Origin: Citrobacter rodentium NBRC 105723 = DSM 16636
Lineage (GTDB): Bacteria; Pseudomonadota; Gammaproteobacteria; Enterobacterales; Enterobacteriaceae
Reading direction: 5' to 3'
NCBI RefSeq assembly: GCF_021278985.1
Contig: NZ_CP082833.1
Span: 3,534,001-3,598,000 of the forward strand
Length of the DNA: 64,000 nt
Shown here: positions 8,032 to 17,890 of the stretch, in pieces
Layout: every line of letters starts with the position of its first letter
How positions within the stretch are numbered: position 1 is the stretch's first letter
Translations under genes and position numbers: made by a program
The notes under the pieces: model-generated
What the model was told of the DNA's origin: nothing
The model's input: only the letters and a program-made list of their open reading frames with translations
Database searches by the model: none

Positions 8032-9693
8032 ATGTTTAACCGTATTCGCGTGGTCACAATGCTGATGATGGTGCTGGGAGTTTTTGCACTGCTACAGCTT
8101 ATATCCGGTGGTTTGTTGTTTTCATCGTTACAGCAGAATCAGGACAGTTTTATTGTTTCCAATAGTTTGCGCCAGCAGCAAAGTGAACTGACCTCAACAT
8201 GGGATCTGATGCTGCAAACGCGTATTAACCTCAGCCGCTCCTCCGCGCGCATGATGATGGACGTGGAGAACCAGCAGAGCAGTGCGAAAACCGAGCTGCT
8301 GGCAAATGCGAAAGCGACTCTCGCGCAGGCGGCGGCGCATTACAACAATTTCAAAGCGATTGCCCCGCACCCTGACATGGCGGAAGCCAGCAAAGATGTC
8401 GATGAAAAATATCGTACCTACTATACGGCGTTAGCGGAACTGGTGCAGTTCCTGGAAAATGGCAACATGGATGCTTACTTCGCTCAGCCGACGCAGAGTA
8501 TGCAACACGCGCTTGACGAGACACTGGACAAATACGCCACCGCCAGTGAAAAACTCTATCGTCACGAGTTTGACGAAAGCGCGCGCGATTATCGTTTCGC
8601 CCAGTGGCAGCTCGGCATCCTGTCGGTAGTGCTGGCGTCGATTCTGGTGGTGGCGTGGTACGGCATTCGTCAAATCCTGCTCAATCCACTGGGTCGCGTG
8701 ATTGTCCATATTCGTGAAATCGCCAGCGGCAATTTAACCAACACCCTGACCGTAGCCGGGCGCAATGAGATTGGCGAACTGGCAAGCACCGTTTCGCACA
8801 TGCAGCGTTCGCTGGTGGCGACGGTGGCGGAGGTTCGCGAAGGTTCTGATGCCATCTATGCCGGCACCAGCGAGATTGCCGCGGGCAATACCGATCTCTC
8901 CTCTCGTACCGAGCAGCAGGCTTCAGCGCTGGAGGAAACCGCCGCCAGCATGGAAGAGCTGACCGCAACGGTTAAACAGAACGCCGACAACGCCCGTCAG
9001 GCGTCGCAGCTGGCGCTGAGCGCCTCGGAAACCGCCAAACACGGCGGCAAGGTGGTGGATAACGTCGTCAAAACGATGCACGACATCGCCGACAGCTCGA
9101 AGAAAATTGCCGACATCACCAGCGTTATTGACGGGATCGCTTTCCAGACCAACATCCTGGCGCTGAACGCGGCGGTGGAAGCGGCGCGCGCCGGTGAGCA
9201 GGGGCGCGGCTTTGCGGTGGTCGCCGGAGAGGTGCGTAATCTCGCCAGCCGCAGCGCCGAGGCGGCAAAAGAGATTAAAGCGCTGATCGATGACTCTGTC
9301 TCCCGGGTGGATACCGGTTCGGCGCTGGTTGAAAGCGCGGGTGACACCATGCATGACATCGTCGATGCGGTGACGCGGGTCACCGACATCATGGGAGAAA
9401 TCGCCTCGGCGTCCGATGAGCAGAGTCGTGGCATCGATCAGGTGGCGCTGGCGGTTGCGGAGATGGATCGCGTCACCCAACAAAACGCCTCGCTGGTTCA
9501 GGAGTCCGCTGCCGCTGCCGCCGCGCTGGAAGATCAGGCCAGCCGCTTAACGCGAGCGGTGTCGGCATTCCGCCTTGCCGCCGGATCCCGGACGGCAAAA
9601 GCCGGAGAAGAACGCGCCGTTGCTTCTGGGCCCCGCGCGGCGCAGAAGCCATCGGTAAATACAGAGCCCAATACGCACTGGGAAACATTTTAA
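8032..9693 (+). CDS. tar: Methyl-accepting chemotaxis protein, aspartate receptor Tar
   Basis: A 553-residue chemoreceptor, Tar type over its whole length. A TM segment (about 8-28) is followed by the periplasmic four-helix sensor domain. TM2 lies near 190-210, then a HAMP domain and the long signalling coiled coil with the invariant hairpin tip (about 370-400). The aspartate-binding residues of Tar are conserved: three Arg in LQTRINLSRSSARMMMD and Thr in AQPTQ. The C-terminal pentapeptide that tethers CheR and CheB reads HWETF instead of NWETF; the important Trp and Phe are kept. tap, which follows tar in E. coli, is absent. Transcription starts from a sigma-28 promoter 31 bases upstream. 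Confidence 0.95.
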   Translation: MFNRIRVVTMLMMVLGVFALLQLISGGLLFSSLQQNQDSFIVSNSLRQQQSELTSTWDLMLQTRINLSRSSARMMMDVENQQSSAKTELLANAKATLAQAAAHYNNFKAIAPHPDMAEASKDVDEKYRTYYTALAELVQFLENGNMDAYFAQPTQSMQHALDETLDKYATASEKLYRHEFDESARDYRFAQWQLGILSVVLASILVVAWYGIRQILLNPLGRVIVHIREIASGNLTNTLTVAGRNEIGELASTVSHMQRSLVATVAEVREGSDAIYAGTSEIAAGNTDLSSRTEQQASALEETAASMEELTATVKQNADNARQASQLALSASETAKHGGKVVDNVVKTMHDIADSSKKIADITSVIDGIAFQTNILALNAAVEAARAGEQGRGFAVVAGEVRNLASRSAEAAKEIKALIDDSVSRVDTGSALVESAGDTMHDIVDAVTRVTDIMGEIASASDEQSRGIDQVALAVAEMDRVTQQNASLVQESAAAAAALEDQASRLTRAVSAFRLAAGSRTAKAGEERAVASGPRAAQKPSVNTEPNTHWETF

Positions 9694-9780
9694 CTGTGAC
9701 TGAACGGGTTAGACCACACCAAGAATCGGCGCTACCGCAGGTGGCGCCAGTTGTATCCTGAATGTGATAAAGAAGGCGCT

Positions 9781-10647
9781 ATGACATCATCTCTGCCCGG
9801 CGGGCAAACGTCATTATTGTTACAGATGACACAGCGCCTTGCGCTGTCTGACGCGCATTTTCGTCGGATATGTCAGTTAATCTATCTGCGCGCAGGGATC
9901 GTGCTGGCGGACCATAAGCGGGATATGGTTTACAACCGTCTGGTTCGCCGTCTGCGTACCCTGGGGCTGGACGACTTTGGCCGCTATCTCAGTATGCTGG
10001 AGGCGAACCAGAGCAGCGCGGAATGGCAGGCATTTATCAACGCCCTGACCACTAACCTGACCGCTTTTTTTCGCGAAGGCCACCATTTTCCGGTGCTGGC
10101 GGAACATGCCCGTCGGCGTAACGGCGAGTACCGGGTCTGGAGCGCGGCGGCTTCTACCGGCGAAGAGCCATACAGCATCGCCATTACGCTGGCCGATACG
10201 CTCGGCACCGCGCCGGGGCGCTGGCGGGTGTTCGCCAGCGATATCGACACCGAAGTGCTGGAAAAAGCCCGTAGCGGCATCTATCGCCACGACGAGCTGA
10301 AAACCCTGTCGCCGCAGCAGCTTCAGCGCTACTTCATGCGCGGCACCGGTCCCCATGAAGGGCTGGTGCGCGTGCGCCAGGAGCTGGCGAGCCATGTAGA
10401 GTTCGCCGGGGTTAATCTGCTTGATAAGCAGTACAACGTGCCGGGACCGTTCGACGCCATTTTCTGTCGTAACGTGATGATCTACTTTGATAAGTCGACG
10501 CAGCAGGACATCCTGCGTCGTTTTGTTCCTCTCCTGAAGCCTGACGGCCTGCTGTTTGCCGGGCATTCAGAGAACTTTAGCAACCTTGTGCGCGATTTTA
10601 GCCTGCGCGGACAGACGGTGTATGCGCTGAGTAAGGATAAAGCATGA
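9781..10647 (+). CDS. cheR: Chemotaxis protein methyltransferase CheR
   Basis: The 288-residue SAM-dependent methyltransferase that methylates glutamates on chemoreceptors during adaptation. It matches E. coli CheR over its length: an N-terminal helical domain, then a Rossmann domain with WSAAASTGEEPYSIA (SAM motif I) and FDAIFCRNVMIYF. An in-frame ATG 30 bases upstream exists, but the ATG at 9781 gives the known N-terminus (MTSSLP) and follows AGAAGG. It overlaps cheB by 4 bases. Confidence 0.98.
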   Translation: MTSSLPGGQTSLLLQMTQRLALSDAHFRRICQLIYLRAGIVLADHKRDMVYNRLVRRLRTLGLDDFGRYLSMLEANQSSAEWQAFINALTTNLTAFFREGHHFPVLAEHARRRNGEYRVWSAAASTGEEPYSIAITLADTLGTAPGRWRVFASDIDTEVLEKARSGIYRHDELKTLSPQQLQRYFMRGTGPHEGLVRVRQELASHVEFAGVNLLDKQYNVPGPFDAIFCRNVMIYFDKSTQQDILRRFVPLLKPDGLLFAGHSENFSNLVRDFSLRGQTVYALSKDKA

Positions 10648-11693
10648 GTAAAATCAGGGTGTTGTCGGTAGATGATTCGGCGCTCATGCGTCAGATCATG
10701 ACCGAAATTATAAACAGCCACAGCGATATGGAAATGGTGGCGACTGCTCCGGATCCGCTCGTTGCCCGCGATTTAATCAAGAAATATAACCCGGATGTCC
10801 TGACGCTCGATGTTGAAATGCCGCGCATGGACGGCCTCGATTTCCTCGAAAAACTGATGCGCCTGCGTCCGATGCCGGTGGTGATGGTCTCTTCGCTGAC
10901 CGGCCAGGGTTCAGAGATTACTCTGCGGGCGCTGGAGCTGGGGGCGATTGATTTCGTCACCAAACCGCAGCTGGGGATCCGCGAAGGTATGCTGGCCTAC
11001 AGCGAAACGATCGCCGAAAAGGTGCGTACCGCGTCGCGCGCGCGGCTTGCGGCGCACAAGCCTGTCGCCGCGCCCGCCACCCTGAAAGCCGGGTCGCTGC
11101 TGAGTTCCGAAAAGCTGATCGCCATTGGCGCCTCGACGGGCGGCACCGAGGCGATTCGTCACGTGCTGCAACCGCTGCCGCTCAACTGCCCGGCGGTGAT
11201 TATCACCCAGCATATGCCGCCGGGCTTTACCCGTTCCTTCGCCGAAAGGCTGAACAAACTGTGTCAGATCGGTGTGAAAGAGGCTGAACACGGCGAGCGC
11301 GTACTGCCGGGGCACGCTTACATTGCTCCTGGCGATAAGCACATGGAGCTGGCGCGCAGCGGGGCAAACTATCAAATCAAAATTCATGACGGGCCGCCGG
11401 TTAACCGGCACCGGCCATCAGTGGATGTGCTGTTTCATTCGGTAGCGATTCATGCGGGGCGCAATGCCGTTGGGGTGATCCTGACGGGAATGGGCAACGA
11501 CGGCGCTGCCGGTATGTTAGCGATGCGTCAGGCTGGCGCCTGGACCATTGCGCAAAATGAAGCAAGTTGTGTGGTGTTCGGCATGCCGCGCGAGGCCATC
11601 AATATGGGTGGCGTAAGCGAAGTGGTCGATCTCAGCCAGGTAAGCCAGCAGATGCTGGCGAAAATCAGTGCCGGACAGGCAATACGTATTTGA
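10644..11693 (+). CDS. cheB: Protein-glutamate methylesterase/deamidase CheB
   Basis: A 349-residue response regulator-methylesterase that removes receptor methyl groups and deamidates receptor Gln. The receiver domain occupies about 1-125 with the phosphorylated Asp in LTLDVEMPRMDG. The catalytic domain starts near 155 with Ser in GASTGGTEA, His in ITQHMPPGF and Asp in LTGMGNDGAAG, a complete triad. It is coupled to cheR by an ATGA overlap and followed by cheY after 17 bases. Length equals E. coli CheB. Confidence 0.98.
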   Translation: MSKIRVLSVDDSALMRQIMTEIINSHSDMEMVATAPDPLVARDLIKKYNPDVLTLDVEMPRMDGLDFLEKLMRLRPMPVVMVSSLTGQGSEITLRALELGAIDFVTKPQLGIREGMLAYSETIAEKVRTASRARLAAHKPVAAPATLKAGSLLSSEKLIAIGASTGGTEAIRHVLQPLPLNCPAVIITQHMPPGFTRSFAERLNKLCQIGVKEAEHGERVLPGHAYIAPGDKHMELARSGANYQIKIHDGPPVNRHRPSVDVLFHSVAIHAGRNAVGVILTGMGNDGAAGMLAMRQAGAWTIAQNEASCVVFGMPREAINMGGVSEVVDLSQVSQQMLAKISAGQAIRI

Positions 11694-11710
11694 ATCAGGA
11701 GTAATTTTTT

Positions 11711-12100
11711 ATGGCGGATAAAGAGCTTAAGTTTTTGGTTGTGGATGACTTTTCCACCATGCGTCGCATCGTGCGTAACCTGCTTAAAGAGCTGGGATTT
11801 AACAACGTGGAAGAGGCCGAAGACGGCGTCGACGCGCTGAATAAATTACAGGCGGGCGGCTTTGGTTTTGTTATCTCCGACTGGAACATGCCGAACATGG
11901 ACGGTCTTGAACTGCTGAAAACCATTCGCGCCGACAGCGTGATGGCCAGTATGCCGGTGCTGATGGTCACGGCGGAAGCGAAGAAAGAGAACATTATTGC
12001 GGCGGCGCAGGCCGGGGCCAGCGGTTACGTGGTGAAACCGTTCACCGCCGCGACGCTCGAAGAAAAGCTCAACAAAATCTTTGAGAAACTGGGCATGTAA
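11711..12100 (+). CDS. cheY: Chemotaxis response regulator CheY
   Basis: A single-domain receiver of 129 residues. Phospho-CheY binds the flagellar switch protein FliM and causes clockwise rotation. The acidic pocket (VVDDF), phosphoacceptor Asp in ISDWNMPNMDG, the Thr in MVTAEAKKENI and the switch Lys in YVVKPFTAATL are all present. The ATG is preceded by AGGAGTAA. cheZ starts 10 bases after the stop. Confidence 0.99.
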   Translation: MADKELKFLVVDDFSTMRRIVRNLLKELGFNNVEEAEDGVDALNKLQAGGFGFVISDWNMPNMDGLELLKTIRADSVMASMPVLMVTAEAKKENIIAAAQAGASGYVVKPFTAATLEEKLNKIFEKLGM

Positions 12101-12110
12101 GGGGCAGACA

Positions 12111-12755
12111 ATGATGCAACCTACCGTAAAACCCACAGACGAGCACGCTGCCGGGGATATCATCGCCCGCATTGGCAGCCTCACCCGCATGCTGCGCGAC
12201 AGCCTGCGTGAACTGGGGCTGGACCAGGCGATCGCCGAAGCGGCGGAAGCGATCCCGGATGCTCGCGATCGTCTGGACTATGTGGTGCAGATGACCGCGC
12301 AGGCCGCCGAGCGCGCGCTGAACAGCGTTGAGGCATCGCAGCCGCATCAGGATGAGATGGAGAAAGGGGCCAAAGCGCTGAGCAAGCGCTGGGATGAATG
12401 GTTTGAAAACCCGATGGAGCTTGCTGACGCCCGCGAGCTGGTCACCGACACGCGTAAATTTCTCAGCGACGTGCCGGAGCACACCAGTTTCACCAACGCG
12501 CAGTTGCTCGACATCATGATGGCGCAGGATTTCCAGGATCTGACCGGTCAGGTGATCAAGCGCATGATGGATGTGATTCAGGAGATCGAACGCCAGCTGC
12601 TGATGGTGCTGTTGGAGAACATTCCGGAGCAGGGCGCGCGGCCAAAACGTGAAAGCGATAGCCTGCTCAATGGCCCGCAGGTCGATACCAGCAAAGCGGG
12701 CGTGGTCGCCAGCCAGGATCAGGTTGACGATCTGCTGGACAGCCTCGGTTTTTAA
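12111..12755 (+). CDS. cheZ: CheY-P phosphatase CheZ
   Basis: A 214-residue dimeric phosphatase of CheY-P. The long helical hairpin carries the catalytic Gln in MMAQDFQDLTGQV. The C-terminal CheY-binding helix ends QDQVDDLLDSLGF. The family start MMQPTVKP at 12111 is chosen over an ATG 30 bases upstream that overlaps cheY; GGGG lies just before it. It is the last gene of the operon and is followed by a terminator hairpin. In E. coli flhB is the next operon; here an Rhs locus intervenes. Confidence 0.98.
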   Translation: MMQPTVKPTDEHAAGDIIARIGSLTRMLRDSLRELGLDQAIAEAAEAIPDARDRLDYVVQMTAQAAERALNSVEASQPHQDEMEKGAKALSKRWDEWFENPMELADARELVTDTRKFLSDVPEHTSFTNAQLLDIMMAQDFQDLTGQVIKRMMDVIQEIERQLLMVLLENIPEQGARPKRESDSLLNGPQVDTSKAGVVASQDQVDDLLDSLGF

Positions 12756-12764
12756 GCTTCTGTT

Positions 12765-12790
12765 GCCCGATAGCGTTTTGCCGATCGGGC
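12765..12790 (+). terminator. Hairpin at end of che operon
   Basis: GCCCGAT (12765-12771) pairs with ATCGGGC (12784-12790) 9 bases after the cheZ stop. The T-tract is poor, so termination may be weak. It also lies at the 3' end of the convergent immunity gene. Confidence 0.6.
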
Positions 12791-12809
12791 TTACCGCAGC
12801 AATTCGATT

Positions 12810-13367
12810 CTACTTATTAGCTTTCCATATGTTTACAGGAGTAAAATAACAATGTTCAGGAGCGAATGAAGACAGAAGGTAACTTAATTTTTCAGCTTGT
12901 TTATAATCATCAAGTAAGCCAAATTTATTTATTTTTATATTTAAACTTTTGATATGTGTAGTCTGATTATTATTAAATCCTATATTGACTAACCCACTAA
13001 CCCCCATAGCATCTACTATATCAAAGCCAATGTTAATATAAGTTGAAAGGAAAATGTCATTTATAGCTTCAGGGATAGCTTCTAGTTCACTATTAAAAAC
13101 AATAGTTGGAGTGTTTGTTTTTGTTGTGATGGCCATCAAATTAACTAAATTTTTTTTCTTTATAAGAAGAATCTCTTCTTCAATGCATTTTAATCCCGGA
13201 CTGAAAATCTCATTTCCTCCATGCCATAGCATTGAATCTATAGTAAATATATTGCCGCTATGATTGAACGGATAAAAATGACAATCATTTTTACTTGCTT
13301 TATGCAGGCTATCCCCCTTTGGAACAGGTAATGGGTAGTTAAAAACTCCCCATACGTAATATAACAT
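12810..13367 (-). CDS. Putative Rhs immunity protein
   Basis: A 185-residue protein that I do not recognise. The ATG at 13367 lies one base after the rhs stop and directly follows AGGAGG, so it is co-translated with the rhs toxin end. Position, small size, strongly lower GC content than its neighbours and lack of a signal peptide are what is expected of a cytoplasmic immunity protein that neutralises the toxin tip encoded just upstream. The sequence starts MLYYVWGVFNYPLPVPKG and has an acidic middle region and a Lys-rich stretch (LLIKKKN). No known immunity family (SUKH, Imm) can be named from inspection. A longer frame extends upstream to 13535 inside rhs, but it lacks a start signal. Confidence 0.72.
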   Translation of the reverse strand: MLYYVWGVFNYPLPVPKGDSLHKASKNDCHFYPFNHSGNIFTIDSMLWHGGNEIFSPGLKCIEEEILLIKKKNLVNLMAITTKTNTPTIVFNSELEAIPEAINDIFLSTYINIGFDIVDAMGVSGLVNIGFNNNQTTHIKSLNIKINKFGLLDDYKQAEKLSYLLSSFAPEHCYFTPVNIWKANK

Positions 13368-13368
13368 T

Positions 13369-15471
13369 TCATCTTCCTCCTGTTCTTGGAAAAGGACATG
13401 GAATACTCCCCGGTGGAGCGATATCCTCTGAACCGAATTTGTTCCACCTACAGTAAGGAGCTTCGCCCATTTTGAAAAGGTGATAATGACTTCCTGCATG
13501 TGGGTAATGAGGTTTAGCTGGCGGCACCTGATCATAAAAATAGCATATAGTTCCGGACGGAGGTGAGCATTGTTGCAACTCTTCTGCTTTATCGTTGCAA
13601 TTACTCAAACTACTACTTATCGCATTTGACGTATTTTTCATAGCATCTTGCCCTGCTGGTGTTGCTGTATATGTAGCAAGACCTAATAATACTGCCAGGG
13701 CTTCACAACCTCCTGCAGCACAAATACCGGGAATTACCAACCATGCAAACAGCCCCAACGGATCAATCTCTGTAACCGGATTCAGCGGATAGGTATACGG
13801 GTTCCATCCTCCCCTTAGTCCAGTCGGATCCTGGGTGATATACCGTCCCTGCTGCGGGTCATAATACCGGTGACGGTTATAGTACAGCCCTGTCTCCTCA
13901 TCGTACTGCTGCCCCGGCAGGCGGATGAGCTGCTCCAGCCCCTCCGGGTTATCCTCCCGCAGCACGTTGCCCCATTCATCATATTCCGCCTGCCAGGCCG
14001 TCCCTCCGTCCCGGCGTATCAGCGCCAGCGGCAGGCCCCGGTGGTCGCAGTGGTACAGGTGGATTTTACGCCGCGGCACGTACTCCGGCTCCGTCTGGTT
14101 CTTCATCTGCTCCGGCGTCAGCCCGCACTGCGCCAGCCACTGCCGGTTCGGCTCGCTGACTTCTCCGCGCCGCAGCTCCCCCTCCAGCACGTCCAGCATC
14201 ATTACCAGCTCCGGCACGAACGTCATGTTCGCCTCCTGCTGGAGCTTCTGCGCCAGCGTGCGGTGTGCGGCGGCCTTCTCCAGCTCCGCCAGTTCCGTTT
14301 CGGCCCTGAGCAGCGGCGTGAAGCTGCCCGGCATGTATACCGTCTGCACACGGCGGTCTGCCGTCTGTGTGGTCACCAGCCTGTCGCCGTCATAACCGTA
14401 CCACGTCACCTCCGGCGTGTGGCTGAGGGACGGGCGGTCTTTCCCGCCCGGGCTTCGCCATACCCGTTTGCCTGTGCGGCGGCCCACAGGGTCATACAGG
14501 TAGCGGCTTTCCAGCCGCGTCTGTCCCTGCTGCATGCGGACATAACGCACCAGCCGGTGCCGGGTATCGTAATGATAATGGTGGCTGAGGCTGCCGCCGT
14601 CGCGGATGCGCCGCTCGTCCTTCTCCGTCAGCCTGCCGTGTTCATCGTGATGGTAAAACCAGTGGCTGTCCTCAGTGATACGGTTATCCGGCCATGTTGC
14701 GGGCAGCGCCGGGTATTGTTGCCGGTCCGCAATGCGGTTGCCCGCCGGGTCGGTCAGCCAGTCTGCTGTCGTTTCTGTGGCGGTCAGGAATACCTGATTC
14801 AGCCGTCCCGCGTCGTCGTACCGGTACTGCCGCTGCTGCAGGGGACCGCGGATACTCACCAGCTCTCCGCCGTCGCTCCAGGCGTATTCCCGGTTCAGTT
14901 CCGTTATATTCAGCGTGTGGCGCTGCAGCTGCCCGCCTGCGCTGTACGTGCTGGCCAGTTCGTATGCCCCGGAGCTGCGCAGTGTCTCCCGGTGCAGGCG
15001 GTCGCGGGTGAAGTCGGTGAGCGGCGTGTCGCCGAGCTTCATCCCCGCCAGATAACCGCTGCCGTAGGTCAGCCATTCCACCGGCGGCAGGTGGTCAGGG
15101 GTGGTTCTGGTCGCCAGTCCGTTCCGGTAATCGTGCTGCGTGACGTGCTCCCACAGCAGTTCATTTGTCTGCGGGGCGTGGACGGTCTGTCGCTCGCTGC
15201 GCATCCGGCCTTTATCATCATAGCCGTAGTGAACGGCGACCCGGTGGCCGTCGCTGAGGTGGCTGATTTCCGTCAGCCAGCCGCGCTCATCGTACAGCCG
15301 GCGTTCAGCCTCCTCACCGTTCACCGTGCTGTGCGTCAGGCGACCGGAGGCATCGTAATGCCAGAGGGTGATGAGGGAGCCCTCTTCGCTGCGGACAGGC
15401 TGTCCGCCGGGGTCATATCCGTAACGCTGTGTCCGGCCGTCAAAGCCGCACTCTTCCGTCAGCCGGTCCAT
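13369..15471 (-). pseudogene. Rhs element, C-terminal half of core plus toxin tip (downstream of frameshift)
   Basis: About 700 codons continuing the Rhs core in a new frame after the frameshift near 15485. The start codon given (ATG of V-M-D-R-L) is internal to the ancestral protein. YD repeats of the type YDxxGRLT run along it. The core ends with the hallmark segment GQQYDEETGLYYNRHRYYDP...DPTGLRGG...NPVTEIDPLGL. After DPLGL begins a 126-residue variable tip. Rhs proteins form a cocoon that carries a C-terminal toxin delivered by type VI secretion. No vgrG, hcp or chaperone gene is in the window. If the frameshift is real, no full-length toxin carrier is made, although this half could still be expressed from an internal start. 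Confidence 0.88.
13372..13749 (-). other. Rhs variable C-terminal toxin tip
   Basis: The 126 residues after the conserved DPLGL junction differ from the E. coli RhsA-E tips I can recall. A hydrophobic stretch (LVIPGICAAGGCEALAVLLG) is followed by a Cys/His-rich end with CYFYDQVPPAKPHYPHAGSHY, HLFKMGEAPYCRWNKFG and a final PCPFPRTGGR. Base composition becomes AT-rich exactly at the junction, as is usual for swapped tips. The biochemical activity is not recognisable; the histidines could be catalytic or metal-binding. Confidence 0.7.
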
Positions 15472-17462
15472 GACGTCGTAGTCAACGTGGTGACAGCGCC
15501 GTTTTCATTCGTCAGCGCGGTGACGCGCCCGGCAGCATCGTATGTTATCTGCCGCGTCAGGCCGCCTGCGCTCAGGCTGACCGGCTGTCCCGCCGCGTCA
15601 TAACGCGTTTCATGGCGGCGGCCGTCCGGATGAATGATGGCGGTCAGGTCGCCCGCGATGCTGTATTCGTAACGCGTCTCCCGGCCCTGTATATCCTTCC
15701 GGCTGATGAGTCTGCCCCGGTTATCGTAATCCTGGTAAACGCTCAGCCCTTCCTCATGGTGAACCGCTGTGGTCTGCCCGAAGCGGTCATACTCATAACG
15801 GGTTTCATATCCCGAACAGTCGGTGACGGTCAGCACCTGGCCGTAACGGTTGCGGGTCATCGTCCTGCGGCTGCCGGTGGCGTCTTCCACAGCGCAGGGC
15901 AGCTCACTGTCCGGATTATCATAAAACCAGCGGGTGGTGTCGCCCTGACGGGAGGTCCCTGCCGTCAGCCGTCCCCGGTCGTCATATTCCCGCCGGCTGC
16001 GCAGGCCGTCCGCCCCGGTGGAGGAGATGAGCTGGTGCCGGTCGTTATAGCTGAACCGCACGGACCGGCCGTCAGGCGTGACAATTTCCGTCACCAGGCC
16101 GGAGCCGGCATTCATCCGGTATTCTGTCCTGCGCCCTGTGGCGTCAGTCTGCGCCAGCAGGCGGCCCGCGTTATCATGGTCACTGAGGACACAGCCGCCG
16201 TCCGCCAGCGCCTTCTTCACCACCCGCTTCAGGCCGCCTTCGCCTTCCGTGTGCAGCACTTCGCGGCGGTTCAGGCTGTCGGTAATCACGACGCTGTTCC
16301 TGTCATACCGGTAGCGGTAGCTCAGGCCCGCCGGGTTACGCTGCTCCACCACCCGGCCGGCGGTGTCGTAAAGGGCGGTGTCGTAAAGATAGGTGACCGG
16401 CGGGCGTCCGGCGTACCGGTGCGCGCACATCCGTCCCGGATGCTGCGGGTCGTATTCAAACTGACGCACCCGGACGCCGCCCCGGTCATACACCGCCGCC
16501 AGCTCCCCGCGCGGGGTGTATTCATAACGCGCCAGCGGCGCGGCGGGCAGGTTGTCCGGGTATTGCGGGTCATGCGTCAGCCACACCGCCTCCAGGCGGA
16601 TACCGCTGTCCGCGCCGTAGCCGGAAACCGGCACCGTCTGCGGAAATTCAGGGGCTTTTATTCCGGATGTAATGGCCTGCTGACGCGCCGCCTGCGCCCG
16701 CTGCGCCTGCGTGGTCAGTACCAGCCTGAAACGGCGGCCTGCGCCGTCGGTCACGGCGGTGATGCAGCCGGTGAATTCACCGGCGGCCTCCCGGTGAAAA
16801 CTGAGCGTGCGCCCGGCGCGGTCCGCCAGCCCGGTCAGCACCCGGTACGGCGGCAGCGGGGCGGGCAGGACCTCATCCGCCTCCGGCACCCGCTCAGGCC
16901 AGCCCAGAATCCACCATGGCCCCTGCGCGCTGTTCGTGGCCAGGTAAACGTGCGGGCCTGAGCGAATCTTCTCCGGCAGGGTCTGCCACAGGCGGTGCAG
17001 CGGGTTGCTTTCATGCAGCGTCAGCACGCCGCCGCGGGCCAGCCACAGGGATTCACTGCGGCTGAAGGCGGTCTCACCGGGGAACAGCGGCTCAAAGTGA
17101 ATGCTGCGCCCGCCGTTATCGTTAAGGATAAGTCCGTCATCAGAAAGCTGCAGGCGGATATCAGCAGGGGCTTTCCAGCCGGGACCGAAGACACCCACAG
17201 GCGCAGGCGTTTTCGTCTGATAACTGCTGTAGGTGCGGGAAAGGACAAACGGCAGCGGGCCGGGCAGGGCGAGGTCCGTTTCGCCGGGCAGCACTTTGGC
17301 GCCTGTCAGGGGGTTAACCGGCGAGCCGGAGGTGATGCCGCCGGGACAGACCGAACAGGCGACGCCGGTGGGGGCACCGATAAACACGCCCGCTGACCCC
17401 TGAACTATCGGCCCGCCGTACTGTGTCATGTCGCCCTGACGGGCCGCCGGTTTTCCGCTCAT
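15459..17462 (-). pseudogene. Rhs element, N-terminal half (upstream of frameshift)
   Basis: 667 codons closely related to the N-terminal half of E. coli RhsA-type proteins: start MSGKPAARQGDMTQYGG with a PAAR-like cap, CSVCPGG, PLTGAKVLPGETD, then YD repeats (YEYDRFGQTTAV, YDNRGRLISRKD). Near 15485 the frame changes: translation runs on for a few codons (TLTTTSWTG) and stops, while the expected core (DYDVMDRLTEECGFDGRTQR) continues one frame over. A single missing base explains this. The two halves together equal a normal Rhs protein of about 1,365 residues. A 15-base tandem duplication (16359-16388) adds five residues. Assembly error cannot be excluded. Confidence 0.88.
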
Positions 17463-17890
17463 GGTCAGTTCCTTCTGCCGTTCTTTAATTTAATCGGGTA
17501 TTGGCGAAATAAGTCAGGACAGTAGACGATAATTTATTCAACTGATTTTTGACAGGGATCATCAATAGTGGGCAAGTTGTAAGGTTAATGCCTGTAATTT
17601 CATTTGGTTAATAATCTCAAACTATTAGTAATATGCCGAAATTTAAATTGATGATGCCAGACACATGCTTTCTCTTTTTCTTCGTCGGTAAACTCATACC
17701 AGGGTCTTTCCGGGGATGGTTATTGCCAGATGAGATAAAGGAAGGAGCTGATAAACAGTTCCACTACGTAAAATATTCTCTCTCTTTCATTAACGGCATA
17801 AACCCGACCTTTTTTGCCGTTTACTCTGCCCATTGGCGAAACGGGGTTCTGGCATCATTCTGGCTCATAAGCCCAGCCAGGATCTGATGC
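17463..17890. other. Intergenic region between rhs and flhB
   Basis: 428 bases between divergent rhs and flhB. The left part is AT-rich. On the minus strand, 17600-17720 can be read as a fragment containing PWYEFTDEEKEKACVWHH, ending in a TGA, which looks like the tail of a decayed Rhs-associated gene that I cannot name. The right part should hold the FlhDC-dependent flhB promoter, but I see no certain operator. Confidence 0.45.

Noticed and set aside
13870..15603. 577-codon open frame on the plus strand opposite the rhs core
   Set aside because: It is the antisense shadow of GC-rich Rhs YD repeats; the Pro/Arg/Val-rich translation has no start signal and no recognisable domain.
15612..16961. 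449-codon plus-strand open frame opposite the rhs N-terminal half
   Set aside because: Same reason: mirror frame of a conserved coding strand, with composition typical of antisense translation.
17633..17887. 84-codon plus-strand open frame before flhB
   Set aside because: No ribosome-binding site, no family resemblance, and it runs through the expected flhB promoter region.
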